Position numbers and translations under genes: made by a program. Of a stretch of 64,000 nt of DNA, positions 34,192 to 43,111 are shown in pieces. Below the pieces are notes generated by a model that saw nothing but the letters and a program-made list of their open reading frames with translations, had not been told where the DNA came from and searched no databases. Source of the stretch: Akanthomyces muscarius (lineage: Eukaryota > Ascomycota > Sordariomycetes > Hypocreales > Cordycipitaceae); assembly GCF_028009165.1 (NCBI RefSeq), contig NC_079244.1, forward strand, positions 558,001 to 622,000. Direction: 5' to 3'. How positions within the stretch are numbered: the stretch's first letter is position 1; each line of letters opens with the position of its first letter.

Positions 34192-35545
34192 ATGCCTCTC
34201 CGAAAGGTCTTAAAATCTCTTGCTCGTCCGGCCAGTCTCGAAGTGCAGTGCACGCACATCACAATGACTCGTGTATACGGACCAACCCATCTCTGCAGCG
34301 CCTGCCGCCGGCCAGGTCCCTTTGGCTGGGTATACCAGTGCACCCAAGACAAGGAGGGCATCATCGACGACGCCCTCGCCCAAGGCGATCTTGTAAGTCC
34401 AGCTTTGGCTACACCGCAGCGTGCTCAATTGATGCTCATACATACTCTGTTCTAGAACTGCTCTGACCAGGTTGGACTCGCCATGTTTGGCCAGGTCAAT
34501 ACGCCGCGCAGCAATGTCCCCGAATCCCAAGACAAGTTCAGCTTTCTGGACCAAATCAGCTTTGAGAAGATGGCCAGCTACCGTCCCGACCAAATTGCCA
34601 CACTTCTGCGGCAAAAAGAAAAGGTACTCCACGCATTACTTTACCAGAAGGGATTTTCTTTTTAACACATGTGGGTTCTAGGTCCAGGTGATAATTCAGC
34701 GAGACCGCATGACCCAAAACGGAACCTCACTATTTGCCCACAACGGCCTCTTTGACCTCTCTGAGCCCCTGCCTAATCCATACGAGTATCGGAAGCTGTA
34801 GGGCAGCACCGCTCGCAAGGAATGCCTATACCGCGTCTGCGCCCACTGCCGCCCGACCTGCGCCGACCGCGCCTACATCAGCCTCGACGCCGTCGCCAAG
34901 GGCCAGATGCCACCAACCGCCATCACGGGCTTTAGCTTCCAGACCATTTCCGGCCGCCCGGTCACGGATGCACGCATTGTAAAGTCCATGGGCCTACGTC
35001 CCGTGCCCGCGGTTGGTGCCCCCAACCTTTGCCCTCGCTATTCGTGATGACTGCTGACACCCAATGATCTAGTATACCCCAGACAGCTCGCCGCGCCTGT
35101 CGTGGCTCAACTCAAGCATGTGTCTCATGGACCTGCTGGAGCGCCAGATTGCTTGCGGTGGTGACCTCTTAGCAGCTCGCGACAGCCTTATCGACCAGAC
35201 GCCCTGCTCTGTCACCGAGCCGACGCCAACGTGCGCAGGGACGCTGACGCGCTCTCCTCCCTGTAACAACCTGGAGGACTACTCGCAGCTGCTGCCCGAA
35301 GAGAACCATCCTCCGGTGTTCGTGGCGCCGGAGCCATCGTTTCAGTGCGAGAACTCACCTCTGTTCGATGTGTAAGTCGTGTCTCGCTGCGAATACCCCT
35401 TGAACTGCACTCTGACCAGAAATATAGATCACCTGCCCTAGGCATGCACGCACGCAACGACACGGATTCAAGCTACACCAACATGCGACTTGGTGCAGGG
35501 AGTGGCTTCGAGCGCGGCATCTCGGACCTGATCGCCGCAGTCTAG
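34192..35545 (+). pseudogene. Conserved-looking Cys-rich protein with an in-frame TAG
   Basis: Five exons (34192-34392, 34456-34623, 34682-35011, 35073-35371, 35428-35545) join in perfect phase to 371 sense codons, except for one TAG at 34799-34801 in exon 3 (…NPYEYRKL-stop-GSTARKECLYRVC). The open frame, splice sites and Cys motifs (HLCSACRRPGPFGWVYQC; CLYRVCAHCRPTCADRAY) continue on both sides. This looks like a single recent nonsense change (TGG to TAG is one transition), a sequencing error, or genuine readthrough. The truncated product would be 162 aa. The two Cys clusters could bind zinc. I do not recognise the family, and no signal peptide or membrane segment is obvious. Confidence 0.75.
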
Positions 35546-35711
35546 AGCCGTCGTTTTCAAGGAAATCACTACTAATTGGCCCATACCTCTTTTGTACGAG
35601 TTTTGTATACATAGCACATTAAAATCATATGGCAAATACAGCAAACGATGTCCCATACAATGCCTCGACTACAAACTCATTAAACTCATTATAAACTGTT
35701 AAGTCCGCAGC

Positions 35712-37656
35712 TCACGGCTTGCTGCTCTCAAACACCTTCTTCATCATCTGGTCGCCCACGACCTTGGCCTCGGCGAAGCGCGGCTCGAAAAACTCCTGCG
35801 TGCTCTCGAAGCGCTTCCGCCACGTCTCAAAGTGGCCGAGGCTGACGCACTCGGCCCACGCGCGCGCCGCGAACGTGAACTCGAGGTCGTCGCTGCGGTA
35901 CGTCTGGTCCTCGACGGCGGTGACGAGCGCGGCGTCGAGCAGCGCGGGCGTACGGAACAGGTACTCGGTCACGCCGAGGCGCAGGCGGAACAGCGGCGTG
36001 CTGCACAGCATGTGGTCGTAGGGCACAATGCCGAGCGCCGCCCAGCAGTCGACCATGGCCAGCAGCGAGAGGTGGTTGTTGGCGCGCGGCGGGTCGTCGT
36101 CGGACGGCTGGCCGAGCGCGAAGCTCGACAGCACCGAGGGCTCGATGAGCGGGCGGCCGCCGTCGCCGCCCCACGCCGCGGTGCCAAAGACCTTGTCGCG
36201 CGCGGCAAAGAGCCGCGTCCGCAGGCCATCGAGGTCGCCGACGAGCATGAGCTTGTAGAGGTCCGTCACGCTGCGCGCGTACTGCGCGACCTGCTCGCGG
36301 GCCTCCGGGTTGAGGATGGCGAGCCCCGCGTAGACGTGCCACTTTTGGCTGTAGATGCGCAGCATCAGGTTGACTTTTACATTCTCGATGCCGCCGACGT
36401 AGCGGCTCATGGTCCACGGGAACTGGGTGTTTGCGTGCCAGGCCTTGCCCATGGAGAGAAAGGCGGCGTGCGTGACGGCCTGCGTGTCGGCGGTGATGCG
36501 GTCATGCTCGCGCGCGGTGAGGTGCACAAACTTGGAGTTGAGGCACCGCAGCACGGCCTCGACCTTGTGCAGGGAGGCGTCGGGCGCGCGGTGCTGGATG
36601 AGCACGAGCGGCTGGTTCTTGGGGTCGACGCTGGGCCCGTGCAGGGAGTGGCACGACACAATGTCGACGTCGGCGGGGAGGTGCTTCTCAAAGGCGGCAA
36701 TCTCGGGCGACTTGCACGACGTCTGGCCGCCGACAATGGCGCTCATCTTGGTTGCTGGTCAAATGTGTCAGGGGTATGGTCGAGATACAGATCCGAGGGG
36801 AGCAAAACGTACAAGGTCCATAGCTGGCAATGACATTGTCAATCACGGCAGCTTCGACGCTGTATATAATGTAGTCGCTCGCGCGGGAGACGAGATGGCC
36901 GTTGCGGCAGATTTCGATGTTTTTCTATACATGAGAAAAAGACCTTTCAGCACTCGGAACACACAGAACACGCAAAAAAAGGGAAACAAGGATACGAGAC
37001 GGAGGTTTCGTACATTGGCAGAATATTTTTCTTTCAGGCTATCATATCTATCTTCTCTGTCGCATGCCAGGATTCTATTATACGGGAGCAAGGGCAGTTA
37101 GCCAACATGCTGCTGGTATGCACGACCGAGTGGGAAAATCATGGGTATCATTTGCGGTTTACGGGGAGAAGATCTATTGCTTTGTTAGCGATTTTGCTGT
37201 TTTTGCAGCGAAGAATTGCAAGTAGAGCGCGAGGGTTAGCTGCCGGCGAAGGCAGCCAAGCCAGGTGTAATTCTTTTTCATCAGACGGTAGTTATAAGTA
37301 AGGTAGCTAGCGTTTACATCAGTGACTGCCCAGGTCCATCCCTCTCACCAGGACGGTGCTAGGGTTTCTCTGGGCAATGCTCGAGCCAAATGCGCTCTAG
37401 TCATCATAGAAAAAGATACACCGGCCTTGCGGGTGCGTTGTTGTGTAGAAGAGGGTAGGGCAGGGAAAAGTTGAAAGAAAAAAGCTTACCATTTTGGGTT
37501 GTGATGCGAAAGAGCAGAGCACATGTCACGATTCAAAACTCACCTCCAGCCAGCTTCGGACAGTTTCTCGGCGTACATGCGTCCCATGTCGCCCATGCCA
37601 ATCAAGCCGACGACAAAATTTTCCATCCCCGCAGGGATATCTTGCGATGCTGCCAT
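35712..37656 (-). CDS. TYR1: Prephenate dehydrogenase (tyrosine biosynthesis)
   Basis: Converts prephenate to 4-hydroxyphenylpyruvate with NAD(P)+ in tyrosine synthesis. Minus-strand exons are 37656-37544, 37074-37014, 36924-36813 and 36754-35712 (442 aa). The nucleotide-binding Rossmann motif GxGxxG is in VVGLIGMGDMGRMYAEKL (residues about 14-31), followed by ILACDREDRYDSLKEKY. Core motifs are RNGHLVSRASDYIIYSVEAA, SYGPSTKMSAIVGGQTSCK, CHSLHGP, NQPLVLIQHRAPD, LTAREHDRITADTQAVTHAAFLSMG and YAGLAILNPEAREQV. The length agrees with the family. It is divergent from ATS1 with a 346-bp intergenic region. Introns 1 (469 nt) and the leader region are long for this window. Confidence 0.95.
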
Positions 37657-38002
37657 GTTTTCGTCTGGACTTTTTCAAAAGATCTGATGGAAGAAAGCAG
37701 ATGCGGAAAGAGCCAGGTGTCAATGGATCACATTCCCACTTCAGACACTGCAGAGAAGTCGAGCCAGCCGTGTACCAAAGAAAAAGAGTTTTTCCTTGGG
37801 CTGCGAGTGAATGAAGTTGGAGAAGCTGAGAAGGAAGAAAAAAAATCGAGCGGAGTAAGGTAAAGAAAAGTGCTTGTGTGGGTCGACTGATTACCTCAGC
37901 AATTTGCTAGGCCCTGGTCTAACTTGGAGCTGCAGGTATGGCGGGCCTGTGAAGAAGTACAAAGAAGCTAAGCTCCGACAAGATATCGACTTCCGGCACA
38001 AA
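37657..38002. promoter_or_regulatory. Divergent promoter of TYR1 and ATS1
   Basis: A compact 346-bp region shared by the two genes. I recognise no certain Gcn4/CpcA site (TGACTC). Confidence 0.55.
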
Positions 38003-39091
38003 ATGAATGCTCTCTTTGCTCTGGGCTCAAACGGCTCCGGGCAGCTCGGAATCGGCCACAAGGAAGACGTGTCGGTGCCAAAACCCGCGCATTTTCACCC
38101 GGAGCAGCCCGACTCGCCCATTGTCAAGGTGGCCGCTGGCGGCAACCACACGCTGCTGCTCAACGCCGCCGGGCAGGTCTTTTGGAGCGGCGATTCCGCC
38201 ACGGGCGCCTGCGGCCTCGGCCCTCGCACGGACATTCCCGTCTTTCAAGAGATTCGCCCGATCAAGGACGGCGAAAGCGAAATTGGCAGGGTTAGCTTCA
38301 TCGCATGCACGTGGGAAGCTTCCTTTGTAGTGACGCAGGATGAGGCGGGTAAAAACACCAAGCTCTATAGCTTCGGCGTTGGCATGAAGGGAGAGCTAGG
38401 CCAGGGCGAGCTGATTGTTCGCACGCCTTCGGCAACCGAGTTCAAGAGCTTCCCTCCGGTTGATGCGGAAATTATCGACATATCTGCGTGCATGGGTCAC
38501 GTTATTGTGGTTCTTAGCAACGGTGATGCCTACGGATGGGGCAATTGTCGCAAGGGGCAGGCCGGCGCACCAGAACAGGTTATCAATTCACCGAGAAAGG
38601 TCGAGGGCTTGGACTTCAAGGTCACTCGAGCAGTGTGTGCAAAGGAATCGACTGCATTCTTTGGCAATCCTGCCAGCGGTCACCTCGCAGTGCTGGGTTC
38701 TGATAAATGGAACCTCACTTCTAGCAAGCCTGCAGAGGTGCCGCCTTGGGCTGATGTTGGAGCTAGCTGGGGAAATATATACATCCTCGGGACCAACGGC
38801 AATCTTCTAGGCTGGGGCCGTGACGATCACGGCCAGCTGCCGCCGCCAAATTTGCCAGCAATCACCAAAATCGCCATCGGCAGCGAGCACGTCGTTGCGT
38901 GCGCCAAGGACGGCGATGTCCTCTCCTGGGGCTGGGGCGAGCACGGCAACTGCGGCCCCAAGGTTGAGAACAATGATGTTAAAGGTCGCTGGAATGTCAT
39001 TGCTTCCTCCAAGTATATCCCAGCAGACTCGCAGATAGCAAGCATCGGTGCTGGCTGTGCGACCAGCTGGGTTTGCATAACGCCGCGGTGA
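38003..39091 (+). CDS. ATS1: RCC1-repeat protein, Ats1/Kti13-like
   Basis: A beta-propeller protein related to yeast Ats1/Kti13, which works with the diphthamide and Elongator tRNA-modification pathways. Single exon, 362 aa from ATG 38003. The frame is open upstream to 37874, but MNALFALGSNGSGQLGIGH is the family's typical N-terminus. RCC1-type repeats seen are LFALGSNGSGQLGIG, VAAGGNHTLLLNAAGQVFWSG, LYSFGVGMKGELGQGE, GHVIVVLSNGDAYGWGNCRKGQAG, IYILGTNGNLLGWGRDDHGQL and GSEHVVACAKDGDVLSWGWGEHGNCG. It ends 33 bp from the 3' end of RAD9. Confidence 0.9.
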   Translation: MNALFALGSNGSGQLGIGHKEDVSVPKPAHFHPEQPDSPIVKVAAGGNHTLLLNAAGQVFWSGDSATGACGLGPRTDIPVFQEIRPIKDGESEIGRVSFIACTWEASFVVTQDEAGKNTKLYSFGVGMKGELGQGELIVRTPSATEFKSFPPVDAEIIDISACMGHVIVVLSNGDAYGWGNCRKGQAGAPEQVINSPRKVEGLDFKVTRAVCAKESTAFFGNPASGHLAVLGSDKWNLTSSKPAEVPPWADVGASWGNIYILGTNGNLLGWGRDDHGQLPPPNLPAITKIAIGSEHVVACAKDGDVLSWGWGEHGNCGPKVENNDVKGRWNVIASSKYIPADSQIASIGAGCATSWVCITPR

Positions 39092-39123
39092 GGTGGAGGC
39101 ATTTGCATAGGACCGCAACTTGC

Positions 39124-40740
39124 TCAGTCAGGGAACAGACCAAGATTCTGTACGTCAGATAGCTTCTGAGTTGGTTCGAGAATAGTGGAATGCTCTGCGG
39201 GAGGGTTGATTTGATCGTCTGCAGAGGGCGCCGGCTCTGGCCTACTCATGTGCATAAACGAGTGCGTCTGTTTGGTCAGCCTTCCGTCGGAAAACCGGCA
39301 CGATTTAGCACTCACCGAAATAGGATCGGGGTCCGCACTATGGTCCCATCCGAGCTGTGCATTTTCTTCCGCATCTTCGTCTTCATCTCTGACCGGCTCC
39401 CAGCCCTCGTCATCGACGAACAAACTTTGAGATCGCAGCGTCGGGGGCGGTGGCTTCTGTGAGGGCCTGAGATCAAAAGCGGACATGCGCGAGACACTGG
39501 CTCTAATAGTACCCACGGGTCGCGAAGTAGAGGGCGGTGGTATCCTAGCCGAAGCCTGTGTTGGCTCTGTCGCCTCTGGATGTTGCACCGGGGCTTCAGA
39601 AGGCGCGACGCTCGTCTTACGAGACGCGGCCTCGAGTCGCGGTGCGTTGTTTGCTGGAGCAGACTTGCGCCCCTTCTTCGTCTTCTGAGCAGGGTTGCTT
39701 CCTCGCTCTCCGACTGTCATGATCAGAAATTCGCAAGACAGTGCGTCTCCCGCGTAGGAAAACTGGATAGGACGGGCAGGGAGCGAGTATCGGGCTGAGA
39801 GAGCGGAACCGCCAATGCCAGCATGTTGGATAATGGCACGAAAGTCCTTGACCGAGATTACAATGTGAAGCTTATCTTCGACTTCAATATCGTCGAATTC
39901 GTCTGCCTCTACTGCAATCGAGGTCTGGAGTGGCTTTTTCAAGACGGCTAGAATTTGCATTAGTTGTAGACTTTGGCCGAATTTGACGTATTTCTCATAC
40001 CGTCTTCGCTGACCGTCTTTTCGCTAAAGCATGTAAAATTGACATGGTCGCCATCTGTGTTGATGTCCAGATAGTCGATTCCCGGGCCAAAGTGGTCCAT
40101 GAGCTGCCGTAGCGTGCGGGACGAGATGGACCAGTGGTGCGGCGCATCCGGTTTGCTAAACTTGGCGTGGACCGGCACGCCAGTCTCAAACGCGAGGCGA
40201 TGGGTCGACGTGAGGCCCGTCCGGAAGACGATGCGGGCAATGAAGCGGCTCTTGACGCCCTGGCCGTCTTCGATGGCGACGTCGCATCGGTCAATCAGGG
40301 TCTGCTTCTCCACATCGCGGTCCCTCTGGCTATCGGCCGCAGAGCGGCTGCGGAAGAGCGATATCAGCGACTGCGGTGAGTTGAGGTTAGCGAGAACCGT
40401 CGCAGCATGCATCGGTACTGCGACTTGCCCGAATGTACATGTTGCAGTGGAAGCGCTCCTTGGACGGGCCGTTGCCTTGGTAGCTGTAGCGTGAAAAGAA
40501 GCGGTTGGTGGCAAACTTGAAGCTCGCATAGGCCGACTTGGAGCTGTTCAGGGTGCTCAGGGTAAACTGAGAGCGTCGTCAGAGGGCTTTCTTTGAAGGC
40601 TTAGGCCTAGCGAGGATGAAGCTCACGGAATCTTTGCGCGCTTCGAGGGACACATCGTCACTAAACTTGTTGAGGCAGATGAGGGCATCTCGGAAGCCAG
40701 AGACGCCCTCCTCGCTCAGGGTAAAATTGAGTACCGCCAT
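39124..40740 (-). CDS. RAD9: DNA-damage checkpoint clamp subunit Rad9
   Basis: A subunit of the PCNA-like 9-1-1 (Rad9-Rad1-Hus1) clamp that recruits checkpoint kinases to damaged DNA. Minus-strand exons are 40740-40627, 40566-40429, 40370-40001, 39947-39316 and 39267-39124 (465 aa). The N-terminal clamp fold covers about residues 1-285 (MAVLNFTLSEEGVSGFRDALICLNKF, SKSAYASFKFATNRFFSRYSY, HHWSISSRTLRQLMDHFGPG, FRAIIQHAGIGGSALSARYS, FSYAGDALSCEFLIMTVG). The disordered Ser/Pro/Arg-rich tail carries the phosphorylation region. Intron 2 (40428-40371) has a GC donor (GCAAGT). The last 48-nt intron keeps frame whether spliced or retained. Start is at the conserved MAVLNFTL. Confidence 0.93.
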
Positions 40741-41130
40741 TACCTGGTGGGAGTCTCCCGATAACGGCCACTTTCGGGCAATGTCCCAACGCCGGGTTTG
40801 TGATGGCTTGCGTGAATGGCAAGCTGCGCGTAGGCACAGCTGTAGTCGACGCGATGGTGGGTCGGGCAGTGAGTGGATGGCCAGCGCGTTGAGTGGTTAC
40901 AGCGCTCGACAGCGCACAGGACGCTATGACGGCTTGTTTTAGTGCAGTGCCCGCCAAGCTCAAAGCTCAAGCTAAGCCCAACCTCGTCAACCAAAATATG
41001 CCCAAAATACGCCCCAAAAAAAAGGTGATGCTGTTGTAATATTCGCTATATAAAAAAAATGCTCTAATAAGTGCTTGGTATAAAAAAGAAAACAAGATCA
41101 TTCATAATGGCGCCTGCGAGGCCTGCGTCT
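40741..41130. other. RAD9 upstream region
   Basis: A 390-bp spacer. The right part (41000-41110) is A-rich low-complexity DNA. No gene is seen. Confidence 0.5.
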
Positions 41131-41259
41131 TTAATTCTTGAAGCAGCTCCAGCCGCAAAAGCTGAATCTGAAGGGGCCTCTTCTCACGCCATTCTTGTCG
41201 ACCCAAATGCTTGAGCCAAAGTGCTTGCCGCCGAAATGCCTGGAGAATCCTAAACCCAT
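41131..41259 (-). CDS. Small ORF (42 aa), possible microprotein
   Basis: The ATG at 41259 gives a 42-aa basic, aromatic peptide: MGLGFSRHFGGKHFGSSIWV, then DKNGVRRGPFRF and a tail with SFCGWSCFKN. The alternation of aromatic and charged residues around an NG turn reads like a beta-hairpin rather than random sequence. The frame is open further upstream (to about 41589), so an exon extension is possible. There is no known family and no signal peptide. Coding status is uncertain. Confidence 0.3.
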   Translation of the reverse strand: MGLGFSRHFGGKHFGSSIWVDKNGVRRGPFRFSFCGWSCFKN

Positions 41260-41926
41260 CGTGGCAGCTCTGTCACGACAAAGATTAGCAAAGGCCGTCG
41301 TCGAGGTTGATGAGCGAGGCGGGCAGCGTACGATTTGTGGCGCGGTGCAAGCGAATGTTGTAGTTTGATTTTTTTTTTTTTTGAGATGTAGGGTGCTGGA
41401 GCAGCTTGAGGCTTGAGGGAATATGACGTTGTATTTAACGATTTCCTTGTTCCGCTGCTTGTGCGCCCATGGACAAGCGCCATCCGGTTTTGCGGTGCAG
41501 AGGCCTCCGCACAGACGCCTCACGCAGGGCCACGCAGAACAATTCCTTGTTAGCTTCGCTCTGGTCGCAGATCGTCGAAATGGTAGCATACACGTTGAAT
41601 AGCGCGCCCCAGTGCTGCTAAAATCTCAGGCGCCGGGGTTATCTTGCTGGTCTTTGGGGTTGCGCTGGGACAAATGGCGGCCTCCTCAGCTAACGTGCCA
41701 CTAGGCAATTGGACAACGCAAAGCCTAAAGTTAACTAGTTACGCAGGCCTCCAGTCTAGCTTGCCACTGCTGGACGTTCCCATGGTTTTTATTGGTCAAC
41801 TTGCTGCGCGACAGGCAGTCGTTGAGGTCAGATCTGGTCTTAAAAACAAGCTTATTCTTTGAATACCTATTGATACATGGACATGTGACTATCCCATTGA
41901 ACGCTACAAAAATGCATTTTCGTCGC
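41260..41926. other. Spacer before the desaturase-SDR gene
   Basis: It contains a T11-12 homopolymer near 41370-41382. No other gene is supported. Confidence 0.5.
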
Positions 41927-43111
41927 TCATTCCGACGATTTTTGAGCTTTGAGAGTGCCGGCAGGTGTCGGCGTCACCCAGTACATGAACCGGAAGTAAT
42001 TCACAAAGGCAAGACCGGTGTAAGTCACCGGCACGTACTGCGCTCCCCTCCGAATCCACCAAATCGCCACTCGAGCAGCCCAATCCGCTCCAACAATAGC
42101 CGAGCCCATCCGTGACTTGAAGGCTGCCGGAACAATATGTCGATACAAAATCGTCTCATCGTCGTAGTAACTGCGCGCAAACGGCACAAAAGCCCGCTTT
42201 GACTCGGCATATGCCTGCATGACCTTGTCCCCGGGTAGCGCGCCGTGGAGTTCGGCTTCGCTGCCGACGTACCAGACTTCGGGGATCAGCTCTGGCTTTG
42301 TCCGGGCCCTCGTCTGCTTGAACAGTTCAATGATGGACACGGCCGACGTGCAGTTCATGGACAAGGCGGCGTGGGTGTCTTTTGTCCCGTGACAGAGCAC
42401 CAGGATATCCGTCTCGGCCAGTATCGGCGCGAGGCCCGCGTAGTCGTCCTTGGACCATTCCACGCCGTGTCGCAAAGGTGTAACGGACGCAGCCTGCTCT
42501 TTTTGCAGCATCCTGGCCAATTCTCTGCCGAGCGCGCCACTTGACCCGGTCATGGCGACCCGGCGGCCCTTGAACGTCGTGGCCGTTCCAAAGAGCATGT
42601 CCACGACACGCACCATGGACCCAAAGTAATTCTGGGGATCAATGTGGTGCAGCACGTGGTATTCAGGTCCGACAATCAAGCTGTTTTTGTCTTTGGGGAG
42701 GACTTGGTAAGGGATGTGATTCGAGTCGTTGCCCAGATTCCACGCCACGACGGCGGTTCGGACGATTTGCACCACCATGACGATAAGCAGGTCATAGGCG
42801 CCTGTCGGGTAGAACCTGCGAAGGATCATCCAGCTCGTGGAGCTGCCAATCGCCTGGCAGGCGAACTCGAGGGGCATGTGCGAGACGAGGTTGGCGTAGC
42901 GGAACTTGTCGTTGAACTGGAGCTGGCGGTTAAAGTACTGGTGGTGTGCCGAGTGCGTCCGGCTTAGCCACCGGATGAACTTGTTGCGCGTCTTTTGGTG
43001 AGCCTGCCAGTGGACAAGGTCGAAGAATACTGAGCCAACAATGTAGTGGATGATGGTGAATGCCACCGTCACAAGGACTCGGGTATAATCTGGTGAAGAT
43101 TCGGACATCAT
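41927..43111 (-). CDS. Fusion of sterol desaturase/fatty-acid hydroxylase and short-chain dehydrogenase
   Basis: A 394-aa single-exon protein with two domains. Residues about 10-175 form a membrane di-iron hydroxylase: TM helices (VLVTVAFTIIHYIVGSVFF, AYDLLIVMVVQIVRTAVVAW) and His clusters FDLVHWQAHQ, SRTHSAHHQYFN and GPEYHVLHHIDP. Residues about 185-380 form an NAD(P)-binding short-chain dehydrogenase with VAMTGSSGALGRELARML and a YAESKRAF segment that could hold the Tyr-x-x-x-Lys pair. The architecture matches proteins annotated as bifunctional sterol desaturase/short-chain dehydrogenase, best known in cyanobacteria. The likely role is oxidation and reduction of a lipid or sterol at the ER; the substrate is unknown. 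The start could be the first or second Met. Confidence 0.85.
   Translation of the reverse strand: MMSESSPDYTRVLVTVAFTIIHYIVGSVFFDLVHWQAHQKTRNKFIRWLSRTHSAHHQYFNRQLQFNDKFRYANLVSHMPLEFACQAIGSSTSWMILRRFYPTGAYDLLIVMVVQIVRTAVVAWNLGNDSNHIPYQVLPKDKNSLIVGPEYHVLHHIDPQNYFGSMVRVVDMLFGTATTFKGRRVAMTGSSGALGRELARMLQKEQAASVTPLRHGVEWSKDDYAGLAPILAETDILVLCHGTKDTHAALSMNCTSAVSIIELFKQTRARTKPELIPEVWYVGSEAELHGALPGDKVMQAYAESKRAFVPFARSYYDDETILYRHIVPAAFKSRMGSAIVGADWAARVAIWWIRRGAQYVPVTYTGLAFVNYFRFMYWVTPTPAGTLKAQKSSE

Noticed and set aside
35832..36833. 333-codon plus-strand ORF
   Set aside because: Antisense shadow of TYR1 exon 4 caused by third-position GC bias.
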